Source of the DNA: Clostridia bacterium
GTDB lineage: Bacteria; Bacillota; Clostridia; Oscillospirales; CAG-272
Assembly: GCA_024404445.1 (NCBI GenBank)
Contig: JAKSPY010000003.1
Span: forward strand, 1-48,959
Length of the DNA: 48,959 nt
Direction of reading: 5' to 3'
The translations under genes were made by a program, and so were the position numbers. Shown here piece after piece: positions 8,530-17,033 of this stretch. The notes under the pieces were generated by a model. It saw only the letters and a list, made by a program, of their open reading frames with translations, did not search any database and was not told where the DNA came from. Position 1 is the stretch's first letter. Every line of letters starts with the position of its first letter.

Positions 8530-10458
8530 ATGAAAAAACGCAGGGCAGACAGTTTTTTCGGACTGCACTTTGACTTTCACGCGACGCCCGCAGGCGTAGC
8601 GGGGAGAAAAATCGGGGAAAAGCTTCGCCGTGAGGATATCGACGAAATATGCAAGCTGATTCGTCCCGACTATTTGCAGATAGACTGCAAGGGCCATCCC
8701 GGATATTCGTCGTACCCGACGAAGGTGGGGACGCCCGCCGGTGAATGCTGCGGCGACCCATTGAGGCTGTGGCGTGAAACGACCGCCGAAAACGACGTCG
8801 CGCTGTATATGCATTATTCCGGAATATGGGACACCTGTTATGCGCGTTCTCACCCCGAATGTGTGAAGATACGTTGCGATGGCACACCCGATGAGCATAT
8901 TTTCACGTCGGTATTCAGCGATTACGTGGACAAGCTGATGATCCCGCAGATATATGAGCTGATCGATTACGGCGTCGACGGGATATGGGTGGACGGCGAT
9001 TGTTGGGCGGCGGAATTGGAGCACGGTCAGCGCGCGCTTGACGCCTTTTACGATAAGACCGGCGTAAGACTGACTGAGGATGACCTGCATATCGGTATGC
9101 CGTATTATGACCGTTACCGCGAATTCTGCCGCGAGGCGTTTCTTGATTATGTGGCGCGGTATACGAACGCTGCTCACGATAAATGCCCGGAATTTCAGGT
9201 GACCAGCAATTGGTTGTTCACGGAACAGCTTCCGCGCCGTGTCAGCGTGCCGTTGGATTATCTGTCGGGCGATTATTCGCCGAACGATTCGTTTGACGGC
9301 GCGTCGTTCAGCGGCAGGATAATGGCGGCACAGGGCAAGCCGTGGGACCTCATGGCATGGACGTTCCGCAGGCGCGTCGACAGACAGAAAAAGATCATCA
9401 GCTCATCAAGGAAGCACCCCGTACAGCTCATGCAGGAGGCGGCGGCGATTATCGCACTCGGCGGCGGCTTCCAGGCCTATATCTGCCAGGATCAGATCGG
9501 CACGCCGAATATGGATTACATCCGCAAAATGAAGCCCGTTGCCGAATTCTGCCGTGCGCGTGAGGAATATTGCTTCCGCAATGAGATAATCCCGAATGTT
9601 GTGATATTCAATTCCTCGTACGATCACGGCGTTTCCCTGCCGGAGGAGGCACTGTTCGGTTGCCACGATTATTATTATTCGATACGCGGATGGTGTAAGC
9701 TACTCGGCGACGCCGGACATTCGTATGAGATACGTTCGGAGCACAATCTGTTTGACCGCATCGACAGGTATCCCGTCGTCGTGTGTCCGCAGATATGCAC
9801 CGAGTACACCGATGAGGACGTCGCGGTGCTGAAAAAATATGCCGAAAACGGCGGAAACCTCGTGCTGGGCGGCGATAAGACGATATCGCGCTTTGCGCTT
9901 GACGGCATCGTTCTGACACCGAATTCCGATTCGCCGCTCGCGCATTTCATGTTCGATGATGAGGATGATCAGTGCGGTTGCGCGTCGTATTCCGTGAACG
10001 TCGGTGAGGAATGGGCGACTGTTGGCGGCGGAAAATTCGCGACCGTCATACCGTTCGGAAAGGGCAGGATCGTGCTCATCGGCGGCGACATCGGCGGCGG
10101 TTATTACCGCTTCCGCACCATCGCGGGGCGCAAGCTGGCAGAAAAATTATTCGGACTTTATACGCCGACCGCACGCGTCACCGATACCCACTGCGTCAAC
10201 GTCGTTTCGACGCGCCGTGACGGGATAACGTATATACAGCTGATCTCCACGCTCGGCGCGCATAATTCCGACTCGGTCAACTCATTTGATGAGATCGTGC
10301 CGCAGTACGGCGTAAAGCTCGATCTGAATCTCGGCTTTGAGCCGGAAAAGCTCATTTTGAGGCCGTCGGGTGAGAATTTGAAAATCGAAAAGCACGGCGA
10401 CACAGTCAGCACGGTGGTGCCGAAGATCGGAATACATGAAATAATTGAGGTCAGATAG
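8530..10458 (+). CDS. Putative glycoside hydrolase with C-terminal glutamine-amidotransferase-like domain
   Basis: The 642-residue protein opens with a barrel-like domain: FFGLHFDFHA, then YLQIDCKGHPGYSSYP, ALYMHYSGIWDTCYARSHPE and GVDGIWVDGDCWAAE. This repeating pattern resembles catalytic barrels of alpha-fucosidase- or GH42-like enzymes. From about residue 415, YPVVVCPQICTEYTDEDVAV and AENGGNLVLGGDK look like the trimerisation domain of GH42-type enzymes. The Asp in VDGD is a possible catalytic residue, but I cannot prove it. There is no signal peptide, so it would act on imported oligosaccharides. It sits two bases after the unknown gene and ten before the LamG-esterase gene. Confidence 0.6.
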   Translation: MKKRRADSFFGLHFDFHATPAGVAGRKIGEKLRREDIDEICKLIRPDYLQIDCKGHPGYSSYPTKVGTPAGECCGDPLRLWRETTAENDVALYMHYSGIWDTCYARSHPECVKIRCDGTPDEHIFTSVFSDYVDKLMIPQIYELIDYGVDGIWVDGDCWAAELEHGQRALDAFYDKTGVRLTEDDLHIGMPYYDRYREFCREAFLDYVARYTNAAHDKCPEFQVTSNWLFTEQLPRRVSVPLDYLSGDYSPNDSFDGASFSGRIMAAQGKPWDLMAWTFRRRVDRQKKIISSSRKHPVQLMQEAAAIIALGGGFQAYICQDQIGTPNMDYIRKMKPVAEFCRAREEYCFRNEIIPNVVIFNSSYDHGVSLPEEALFGCHDYYYSIRGWCKLLGDAGHSYEIRSEHNLFDRIDRYPVVVCPQICTEYTDEDVAVLKKYAENGGNLVLGGDKTISRFALDGIVLTPNSDSPLAHFMFDDEDDQCGCASYSVNVGEEWATVGGGKFATVIPFGKGRIVLIGGDIGGGYYRFRTIAGRKLAEKLFGLYTPTARVTDTHCVNVVSTRRDGITYIQLISTLGAHNSDSVNSFDEIVPQYGVKLDLNLGFEPEKLILRPSGENLKIEKHGDTVSTVVPKIGIHEIIEVR

Positions 10459-10467
10459 AGGGTAAAA

Positions 10468-11889
10468 ATGGCAAAAATCACAGAAACAGCCTCTGATGAG
10501 GTAAAATACGAGTATGAAAAAGAGGACGGCCTGCTGGCTCATTGGGCGTTTGACTCGATCGACGACGGCATAGTCCGTGACGTCAGCGGCAACGGCCGCG
10601 ACGCGGAGGTCATCGGCACACCGAGCGTCGTAAAGGGCGTCATATATAACGGAATCGAATTCACCGAGGCGGGGCAGAAGGTCGTAGTCAAAAACGCGCC
10701 GTGGATGAATTTCACGTGCACCGACAGCTTTACGTTTGAGGCGTGGTGCAGGCTTACCTCGCGTCAGCGCGGTGTGTGGCCGTGCGTGATGCATAAGGGG
10801 CTTGACGTCAAGGCTCATTCGTTCAGGTATCTCGGCTTTTGGATCAGCGGTGACGGACATTACGCATTGGGCATGACCGGCAACGGCGGCACCGGCTGTT
10901 ATAATGCCGTGGCGTCGGTCACTGCCGACGGCGAATGGCACAGACTGACTGCCGTGCAGAACGGCGAAACGCGCCGGATTTCATTTTACGTTGACGGAAA
11001 ATATCAGTGCGTGGCGCCGTCCGTTGACATGACGAACGAGTATGATCTGATAATAGGCGACGGCGGTGAAAACAACCAGTTTTTCGGCGCTGTCGATGAG
11101 GTGCGTATCTATGACCGTGCGATAGAAATGAACGATGAGATCGCCGGCGTGGACAAAATGACGTATGAAAGCATTACGTATACGGCCCCCGACGGCGAAA
11201 GTCTGACACTGCCGTATCGTGCGTATCTGCCGTCGGATTATTCACCGGATAAAAAATATCCGCTGTTGCTGTTTTTGCACGGATTCGGCGAATGCGGCAC
11301 CGACAATATGCAACAGATACGCGTTTTAGGCGGTGCGAATAAGATGGTCGAGCTGGCAGTCGAGTGCGACAGGCTGATAGTGATCGCACCGCAATGCCTC
11401 GCCAACCCCGCACGGTACAATTGGGTGCCGATAGATCAGAAGTGGAAAACAGGCTCACGTGAATTGACGCCGGAGCCGACGATTTCGCTTGCCGCGGCAA
11501 AGAAGCTATTGGATGAATATATCGCGATGGACTCGGTCGATGAAGATCGCGTGTATATTTCCGGAATTTCGATGGGCGGATACGGAACGTGGGAGATGCT
11601 GGCACGTTGGCCGGAGGTCTTTGCGGCGGCTGTCCCCGTCTGCGGATCGGGTATCCCGTCGCTGGCGTATAAATTGACGGATATCGCCATTTGGGCGATG
11701 CACGGAGAGGACGACGGGACCGTCCCGCCAAAGGGTACGCACGATATGGAGCAGGCTATAAAGGCGGCGGGCGGAAAGAAGATACGCGCCCGGTATTATG
11801 AGGGCGTGGGTCACAACGTATGGCTGAATGCGTACGCCGAGCCGGAGCTGATGGATTGGCTGTTATCGCAAAGCAGAAAAAAACAGTAA
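10468..11889 (+). CDS. LamG-domain alpha/beta-hydrolase (putative carbohydrate esterase)
   Basis: The 473-residue protein joins two domains. Residues about 15-215 form a concanavalin-A-like LamG domain (LLAHWAFDSI, RDVSGNGRDA, DSFTFEAWCRL, ISFYVDGKYQ, DEVRIYDRA). Residues about 235-470 form an alpha/beta-hydrolase: the oxyanion segment LLLFLHGFGE, the nucleophile elbow GISMGG, an Asp in HGEDDGTVPP and a His in EGVGHNVW. The C-terminal half resembles dienelactone-hydrolase, PHB-depolymerase and prolyl-oligopeptidase-like esterases. LamG domains are usually extracellular, yet no signal peptide is visible, which is odd. A deacylating role on glycan breakdown products fits the neighbours but is not shown. 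Confidence 0.75.
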   Translation: MAKITETASDEVKYEYEKEDGLLAHWAFDSIDDGIVRDVSGNGRDAEVIGTPSVVKGVIYNGIEFTEAGQKVVVKNAPWMNFTCTDSFTFEAWCRLTSRQRGVWPCVMHKGLDVKAHSFRYLGFWISGDGHYALGMTGNGGTGCYNAVASVTADGEWHRLTAVQNGETRRISFYVDGKYQCVAPSVDMTNEYDLIIGDGGENNQFFGAVDEVRIYDRAIEMNDEIAGVDKMTYESITYTAPDGESLTLPYRAYLPSDYSPDKKYPLLLFLHGFGECGTDNMQQIRVLGGANKMVELAVECDRLIVIAPQCLANPARYNWVPIDQKWKTGSRELTPEPTISLAAAKKLLDEYIAMDSVDEDRVYISGISMGGYGTWEMLARWPEVFAAAVPVCGSGIPSLAYKLTDIAIWAMHGEDDGTVPPKGTHDMEQAIKAAGGKKIRARYYEGVGHNVWLNAYAEPELMDWLLSQSRKKQ

Positions 11890-11897
11890 AGAAAAAC

Positions 11898-11937
11898 GGA
11901 GGCAAAGGCCGCGAGGCAGTTGTCTCCTCATTTTTTT
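11898..11937 (+). terminator. Terminator of the 5.3-11.9 kb operon
   Basis: GGAGGCAA (11898-11905) pairs with TTGTCTCC (11920-11927) with one G-T wobble and is followed by TCATTTTTTTG. Confidence 0.7.
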
Positions 11938-11947
11938 GTCAGGGGGG

Positions 11948-11976
11948 TGGAAAAATTCACGATTTTGTTGTACAAT
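11948..11976 (+). promoter_or_regulatory. Promoter of the broken double-glycine peptide
   Basis: TGGAAA (11948-11953, four of six matches), a 17-base spacer and TACAAT (11971-11976). It points at the peptide gene starting near 12070. Confidence 0.55.
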
Positions 11977-12069
11977 GTAATGGGTCGTTATAAAAACCCC
12001 GAAGAATGAAAAGCGGTGCAATTTTTTGCGGAAACAGTAGCCATTTTCCGCTTTCACTCGTATAAAGAA

Positions 12070-12268
12070 ATGCAAGAGGGAAAAACTCGCGGGGCTGACC
12101 GATGATGAGCTTGCGCAGGCGGTCGGCGGTGTCGATGTTTGCGGAGAGAATGGCGAATATCACACCATTGTGGTCAATGGGCCGATATTCAAAAAAGAAA
12201 TCGAGTTTCGTTATGATCGGGTTTATCACAACGGAAAGAATTGCAGTCTTATTTGCAACATAGAATAA
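12070..12268 (+). pseudogene. Double-glycine leader peptide gene, frameshifted near its start
   Basis: One frame encodes EKLAGLTDDELAQAVGG followed by a 45-residue part with three cysteines (VDVCGENGEY to CSLICNIE) and a stop at 12266. The leader matches the type cut after GG by peptidase-containing ABC exporters. It closely resembles the leader of the intact peptide at 26662-26850 (EKxAxLxDDxLAQxVGG). This frame has no usual start: upstream it runs back to a stop at 12038 with no ATG, GTG or TTG beside a ribosome site. ATG 12070 is one base out of phase, and removing one base in the GGGAAAAA run (12078-12085) would give MQEEKLAGLTDDEL. So it is probably frameshifted, or a sequencing error. 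No exporter with a C39 peptidase domain is in the window. Confidence 0.6.
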
Positions 12269-12335
12269 AAACGGTTTTTTGAGCGCAGAGCGTCTGAACA
12301 ACGGGAATGAGATTTGACAAAAGGAGGGTAAGGTC

Positions 12336-13085
12336 GTGAACGCGGTCGGAACGATATACGTCGCGGAGGGTGCGGATATAGACCGCGCCGAGGACACAGC
12401 CGCACGTCTCGGCATCGCGATATGCCGCGGTGAGCCGCAGACAGACGGAAATCCGGTGCTGTATCTGACGGCACAGGGTCTGTCTTTGACAGACGGCAGA
12501 CAGACGATGCGCGGCGACTTTACAGATGATATACCGCGTCTGAGGCGGAACAATCTCGGCGGTGAGCTGTTGGTGCGCGCCGCACGGGTAAAGGCGGAGC
12601 AACCCACTGCGCTTGACGCGACGGCCGGTATGGGTGAGGACTCACTTCTGCTTGCCGCCGCCGGATTTCACGTCACGATGTATGAGTACGACGGCGTGAT
12701 CGCGGAGCTGTTGGACGATACGATGCGCCGCGCCGCGAAGGTGCCCGAACTTGCCGACGCGGTCGGCAGGATGACCCTCGTGCGCGGCGACAGCATAGAG
12801 GCAATGAAAAAAATGACGTCTTCACCGGACGTGATACTGTTGGACCCGATGTTCCCGGAGAGGCAGAAAAGCGCGCTGGTCAAAAAGAAATTCCAGCTTA
12901 TACACCGGTTGGAGCGGCCGTGCGACGTGCAGGACGAAATGCTGAATGCCGCCTTTGCGCTCGCACCGAAAAAGATCGTCATCAAGCGCCCCGCCAAAGG
13001 CGAATTCTTAGCCGGTCGTACCCCCTCGTATTCATTGCGCGGCAAGGCGATACGGTACGATTGCATAGTGCCGTGTGAAAGATAA
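12336..13085 (+). CDS. rsmJ: RsmJ-like 16S rRNA guanine-N2 methyltransferase
   Basis: The 249-residue product has a SAM-binding motif at D94-ATAGMGEDS and the catalytic-type block LLDPMFPERQKSALVKKK from about residue 168. Both are characteristic of the RsmJ (DUF548) family, which makes m2G1516 in 16S rRNA in Escherichia coli. A GTG start is supported by AAAGGAGGG about ten bases upstream. It is shorter at the N-terminus than some proteobacterial members. The gene follows the broken peptide gene by 67 bases; a shared transcript is possible but functionally unexplained. In Firmicutes the exact target base is less well tested, so the name rests on motif similarity. Confidence 0.75.
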   Translation: MNAVGTIYVAEGADIDRAEDTAARLGIAICRGEPQTDGNPVLYLTAQGLSLTDGRQTMRGDFTDDIPRLRRNNLGGELLVRAARVKAEQPTALDATAGMGEDSLLLAAAGFHVTMYEYDGVIAELLDDTMRRAAKVPELADAVGRMTLVRGDSIEAMKKMTSSPDVILLDPMFPERQKSALVKKKFQLIHRLERPCDVQDEMLNAAFALAPKKIVIKRPAKGEFLAGRTPSYSLRGKAIRYDCIVPCER

Positions 13086-13088
13086 AAC

Positions 13089-13128
13089 AAAAGCGGTGTG
13101 ATCCGTGATCGGATCACACCGTTGTTTT
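13089..13128. terminator. Bidirectional terminator between rsmJ and the ABC exporter
   Basis: CGGTGTGATCC (13094-13104) pairs perfectly with GGATCACACCG (13111-13121). TTGTTTTT follows on the plus strand, and the complement of AAAACAAAA supplies a T-rich tract on the minus strand. Confidence 0.85.
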
Positions 13129-14942
13129 TATGCAAGGGCCTTGCCCGTCGCCTCGTCTTCGTATTGGCGCGTGTAAAGCTGATAATAATATCCCTTTTCC
13201 GCGATCAGATCGGTGTGCTTGCCCTGTTCTATGATCTTGCCGTCCTTGACGACGAGAATGAGGTCCGCGTTCTTGACCGTGGACAGTCTGTGCGCGATAA
13301 CCAACGACGTGCGTCCGCGTATGATCGTGTCGATCGCGGATTGGATCTTTTGCTCCGTTATCGTGTCGACGGAAGCCGTTGCCTCATCCAGAACGAGTAT
13401 CTTCGGATCGGCGAGTATCGCGCGCGCAAATGAGATCAGCTGTTTTTCGCCGGTGGATAACAGGTCGCCGCCCTCGCCGACGTCGCTGTCAAGCCCCTTT
13501 TCCAGATTGGCGATCACGTCGTTCGCGCTGACCAAATCAATGGCGCGAGTTATGTCCGCGTCGGTCGCATTCGGATTGCCGTACAGCAGGTTTTCCCTTA
13601 TCGTACCTGAGAAAAGATGCGGTGTCTGCAAAACGTAGCCGATCGAGGAATGCAACCACAGCTGTGAGCGTTCACGTGCGTCGCGCCCGTCGATGAGCAC
13701 CTGCCCCGTCGTCGGCTCAAAGAAGCGGCAGACCAGATTGACCAGCGTCGATTTCCCTGCGCCCGTTTCGCCGACTATTGCGATATTCGATCCGTACGGA
13801 ATTTTCAGATTGAAATTCTCCAGCACGTATTCATCGCCGTCGGGGTAGCGGAAGCTGACGTCCTTGAACTCTATGTCGCCGCGCAGCTCCTCCCAATTTT
13901 CCCTTTTGGGATCAAAGCTGTCGCCGTATTTCTCTATTACATCGGGGGTGTCTTTGACGTCGGACTCCGTTTCGACAAGCCTTGTAAAGCGTTCGATATT
14001 GACCTGTGTGGTAATGAGATCGGAAATGGCGTCGATCAGCCAACGCACGGGCTCCATCATGCCCTCGGCGTACGACATGAATACCGAGAACGTGCCTATT
14101 TCGCTTTCCGCTATGTATCCGCCGCGCCACAATACTATCGCGAGTGCCAGCGAGGACGCAAAATGCATCGTCGATGCGAAAAGTCCGCGCAGACGCGCCG
14201 CATGAACTGTCTTTGACTTCATTTTTTTCGTATCGTCGCGGAATTCGCGTTCGATCTTATCCTCTACGACCAGCGTCTTTATCGTCTTCGCGCCGGTGAT
14301 GCCCTCATTGAAATCACCCGTGATCGTAGAGTTTATCTCTCTGATCTCGCGGTTTACGCGGACGAGCTTGCCCTGGAATATTGCGAACAGCACCGATATG
14401 ATCGGCACGATGCACAGCACCATCAGCGTCAGCTTCGCGTTCTTTATGAACATGACCGCGACGACGCCGACCAGGTACGACGTATGCCATACGAAATCCA
14501 TTATCGTCCACGATGCCAATGATCCGATACGCGACGTGTCGCTCATGATCCTCGCGTGGATATATCCGACGCTGTTCTGATTGAAATATGAGAACGACAG
14601 CGTTTGCAGGTGGTTGAATGCCGTGTTGCGCAGGTCCTTATTGATGCAGACCTCGTTGCGGAATGCGAACGAACAAGAGATGTAATTGACCGTACCCGAC
14701 AGCAGGACCGTCGCTACGATCAATATGATGAATACGATCAGCGTATCTGTCGTGCGATCGCCTATGTAGTGATTCAGCGCGTATTCGCGGAACAGCGGCA
14801 GAATGATATCCGTCAGACTTCCTATCAGACCGCAGATGATCATTGCTATGATCATGTTGCGGTATTTTTTCATATACGGTATTATTTTACCGATGCCGAA
14901 AAACGGCAGGGAAGCGGTTTTATCTTTGTTTTCCGTGCTCAT
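13128..14942 (-). CDS. Heterodimeric ABC exporter subunit, catalytic NBD
   Basis: The start is placed at 14942 (MSTENKDK), eight bases after AGAGGAGG and overlapping the upstream gene's stop by four bases; an upstream in-frame start would lie deep in that gene. The 604-residue protein has six membrane helices (about residues 25-300) and a C-terminal nucleotide-binding domain with Walker A GETGAGKST, a degenerate signature LSTGEKQL, and Walker B ILVLDEATASVD with the catalytic Glu present. It complements the partner at 14939-16786, which has the intact signature but lacks the Glu, exactly the asymmetry of TM287/288-, LmrCD- or YheIH-type exporters. The cargo (drug, lipid or peptide) is not indicated. 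Confidence 0.9.
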   Translation of the reverse strand: MSTENKDKTASLPFFGIGKIIPYMKKYRNMIIAMIICGLIGSLTDIILPLFREYALNHYIGDRTTDTLIVFIILIVATVLLSGTVNYISCSFAFRNEVCINKDLRNTAFNHLQTLSFSYFNQNSVGYIHARIMSDTSRIGSLASWTIMDFVWHTSYLVGVVAVMFIKNAKLTLMVLCIVPIISVLFAIFQGKLVRVNREIREINSTITGDFNEGITGAKTIKTLVVEDKIEREFRDDTKKMKSKTVHAARLRGLFASTMHFASSLALAIVLWRGGYIAESEIGTFSVFMSYAEGMMEPVRWLIDAISDLITTQVNIERFTRLVETESDVKDTPDVIEKYGDSFDPKRENWEELRGDIEFKDVSFRYPDGDEYVLENFNLKIPYGSNIAIVGETGAGKSTLVNLVCRFFEPTTGQVLIDGRDARERSQLWLHSSIGYVLQTPHLFSGTIRENLLYGNPNATDADITRAIDLVSANDVIANLEKGLDSDVGEGGDLLSTGEKQLISFARAILADPKILVLDEATASVDTITEQKIQSAIDTIIRGRTSLVIAHRLSTVKNADLILVVKDGKIIEQGKHTDLIAEKGYYYQLYTRQYEDEATGKALA

Positions 14943-16786
14943 ACCGACGCCTCCTCTGCTGACAGCGACTGTATATTGTAGATCCTCTGATATATGCCGC
15001 CTGCCTTTTTCAGCTGTTCGTGTGTGCCCTGCTCGGCTATTTTGCCGTGATCGAGGACTATTATATTGTCTGCATGGCACAGCGTGGTGATACGGTGGGA
15101 GATCAGTATGATCGTCGCCGTACCGAAGCGTGCCTGCAACGACGCGCGTATTTTTGCGTCTGTTTCGGTATCGACCGCAGACAACGAGTCGTCGAAAATC
15201 ATTATCGGCGTATTGCCGATCAACGTGCGTGCTATCGCGGTGCGCTGCTTCTGCCCGCCGGACAGGGTCACGCCGCGTTCCCCGACGAAAGTATCGTAGC
15301 CCTTTGTAAATGAGCTAACCGTTTCGTCAAGGCACGCCGCCTGCGCCGCCTCGCGTATCTTATCCATATCCTTGCCGTCCTCCAGCGCGATCGCGATGTT
15401 ATCGGAGATCGAGCGCGAGAACAGAAACGGCTCTTGCAATACCATACCGATGTTTTTGCGCAGATGCGATGCCTTTATATCGCGTATATCGACGCCGCCG
15501 ATCGTTATCGAGCCGTTGCCTTCGGGTATCTCATACATTCTGTCCAGCAGTGACATAAGTGTCGATTTTCCGCAACCCGTACCGCCCAGAATTCCCAACG
15601 TGGTGCCGGATTTGATCGTAAAATTGACGTCAAACAGCTTCTGTGGGCAACCCTCATAACCGAAATTCACGTGATTGAATGAGATATCGCCGGTCATATC
15701 CGGCTCACAGGCATCCGGCCTGTCATGCTCCGGCTCGGATTCCATTATGTATTGGATCCTGTCTATCGAAACGCCGGCCTTGCTCATTTCGGATATCATT
15801 CTGCCCAGCTGACGAACGGGCCATACCAAAAGACTGTTATACGAAACGAACGAAATATATTCGCCCGGCGTCATTTTGTCGTTTATGCAGAACAAAACTC
15901 CGCATACGACGACCAGCACCATCTGCAAGCCGACGATGATATCGGACGTGGACCAGAAACGAGCCATCGTTTTGGCCATGTGTACCCACAGGCCCGTATA
16001 GTATTCGTTATGCTTCTCAAAGCGGTCGCGCTCGTATCTTTCTCTGCCGAACGCGCGCACCACGCGCACACCGGTCAGATTTTCCTGTGCCATCGCCGAG
16101 AGTATACCCTCGTTTTCGTCGCATTTCGTAAATCCGCTCGCTATTTTGTTATGGAACAGCAAGGAATATACGAGTATTACCGGCATCGGCGCTATCGCTA
16201 TGAGCGTCAGCCACGGGTTCATCGACAGCATGAATACGATCGCCAGCGTCAGCATGATGATTATCCTGAATATTGACGTCAATTGCTCGGAAACGAAGTT
16301 TTTCATCGTGTCGATATCGGACGTACAACGCTGGATAATATCGCCGGTCTGGTTTTTCCTGTGCCAGCCGAACGGCAGTGACTCAATGTGCGAAAACAGC
16401 CGGTCGCGCATCGTTTTGACGAGCGTTTCGGATGCCGCCGTGTTGGAAACGCGGAACAGGTACTGCGACAGGACGCGAACCGCGGCGACTATGACTATGG
16501 CCGTTGCCATCAGCCACAAATGCCTGCCGAGGTACTCAAACCCGCCGAAGCTATCGACGATCTTCATGACGGTGTCGGAAAATTTCGGCTCTTTGCCGCC
16601 TATGGCGTTATCGACAGCGGCTCTGATTATCTGCGGGTTTATCATATCGCACAGCGACATGATGCCGGTACAGAGGATGCTCGCGATGAACAAAAGGCGA
16701 CTGCCCTTCAAAAATTGCCAGACAAGCGCGGCCTTGCGCCTGAACTGTTCTTTTTTTTGTTTTTTTTCTTCTTTTGTCTTTTCCAT
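14939..16786 (-). CDS. Heterodimeric ABC exporter subunit, degenerate NBD
   Basis: This 615-residue half transporter begins with a very lysine-rich tail (MEKTKEEKKQKKEQFRRK) and six helices. Its nucleotide-binding domain has Walker A GGTGCGKST, canonical signature LSGGQKQR and Walker B IMIFDDSLSAVD. The second Asp replaces the catalytic Glu, so its own ATP site should be slow or inactive while its signature completes the partner's site. There is no N-terminal C39 peptidase domain, so it cannot itself cut double-glycine leaders. It is the first gene of a two-gene operon with a promoter at 16876-16904. Confidence 0.9.
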   Translation of the reverse strand: MEKTKEEKKQKKEQFRRKAALVWQFLKGSRLLFIASILCTGIMSLCDMINPQIIRAAVDNAIGGKEPKFSDTVMKIVDSFGGFEYLGRHLWLMATAIVIVAAVRVLSQYLFRVSNTAASETLVKTMRDRLFSHIESLPFGWHRKNQTGDIIQRCTSDIDTMKNFVSEQLTSIFRIIIMLTLAIVFMLSMNPWLTLIAIAPMPVILVYSLLFHNKIASGFTKCDENEGILSAMAQENLTGVRVVRAFGRERYERDRFEKHNEYYTGLWVHMAKTMARFWSTSDIIVGLQMVLVVVCGVLFCINDKMTPGEYISFVSYNSLLVWPVRQLGRMISEMSKAGVSIDRIQYIMESEPEHDRPDACEPDMTGDISFNHVNFGYEGCPQKLFDVNFTIKSGTTLGILGGTGCGKSTLMSLLDRMYEIPEGNGSITIGGVDIRDIKASHLRKNIGMVLQEPFLFSRSISDNIAIALEDGKDMDKIREAAQAACLDETVSSFTKGYDTFVGERGVTLSGGQKQRTAIARTLIGNTPIMIFDDSLSAVDTETDAKIRASLQARFGTATIILISHRITTLCHADNIIVLDHGKIAEQGTHEQLKKAGGIYQRIYNIQSLSAEEASV

Positions 16787-16875
16787 TTTTTCTTTCCTGC
16801 CGACGGAGTAACGGTCCGACGGTAAACTGTTGTTTGTGTGTATGATGAGAGACCTGTCAAGGGCAATATACGAAA

Positions 16876-16904
16876 ACTATATCATAATATGCGCGCGCAG
16901 TCAA
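16876..16904 (-). promoter_or_regulatory. Promoter of the ABC exporter operon
   Basis: On the minus strand TTGACT (16904-16899), a 17-base spacer and TATAGT (16881-16876). It is divergent from the YmdB promoter about 70 bases away. Confidence 0.7.
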
Positions 16905-16974
16905 TCGTCGGCAGGCTTTTGTAACACAAATGTAACGATATCCCGATAAAACTCCGAATATATCCGAATAAGGA

Positions 16975-17003
16975 TTGTCTTTTGACTATTTATGTGATAT
17001 AAT
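16975..17003 (+). promoter_or_regulatory. Promoter of the YmdB operon
   Basis: TTGTCT (16975-16980), a 17-base spacer and TATAAT (16998-17003), 30 bases before the GTG start at 17034. A nearer TTGACT is only 10 bases from the -10 and is not usable. Confidence 0.7.
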
Positions 17004-17033
17004 GTGTATTGAATAAATTCACCGGAGGACCGT

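Noticed and set aside
13128-16786. The ABC exporter as the secretion machine for the double-glycine peptide at 12 kb
   Set aside because: Neither subunit has an N-terminal C39 peptidase domain, the operon runs in the opposite direction, and a bidirectional terminator plus rsmJ separate them.
16981-17003. TTGACT at 16983 as the -35 of the YmdB promoter
   Set aside because: It is only ten bases from the -10; TTGTCT at 16975 has the correct 17-base spacing.
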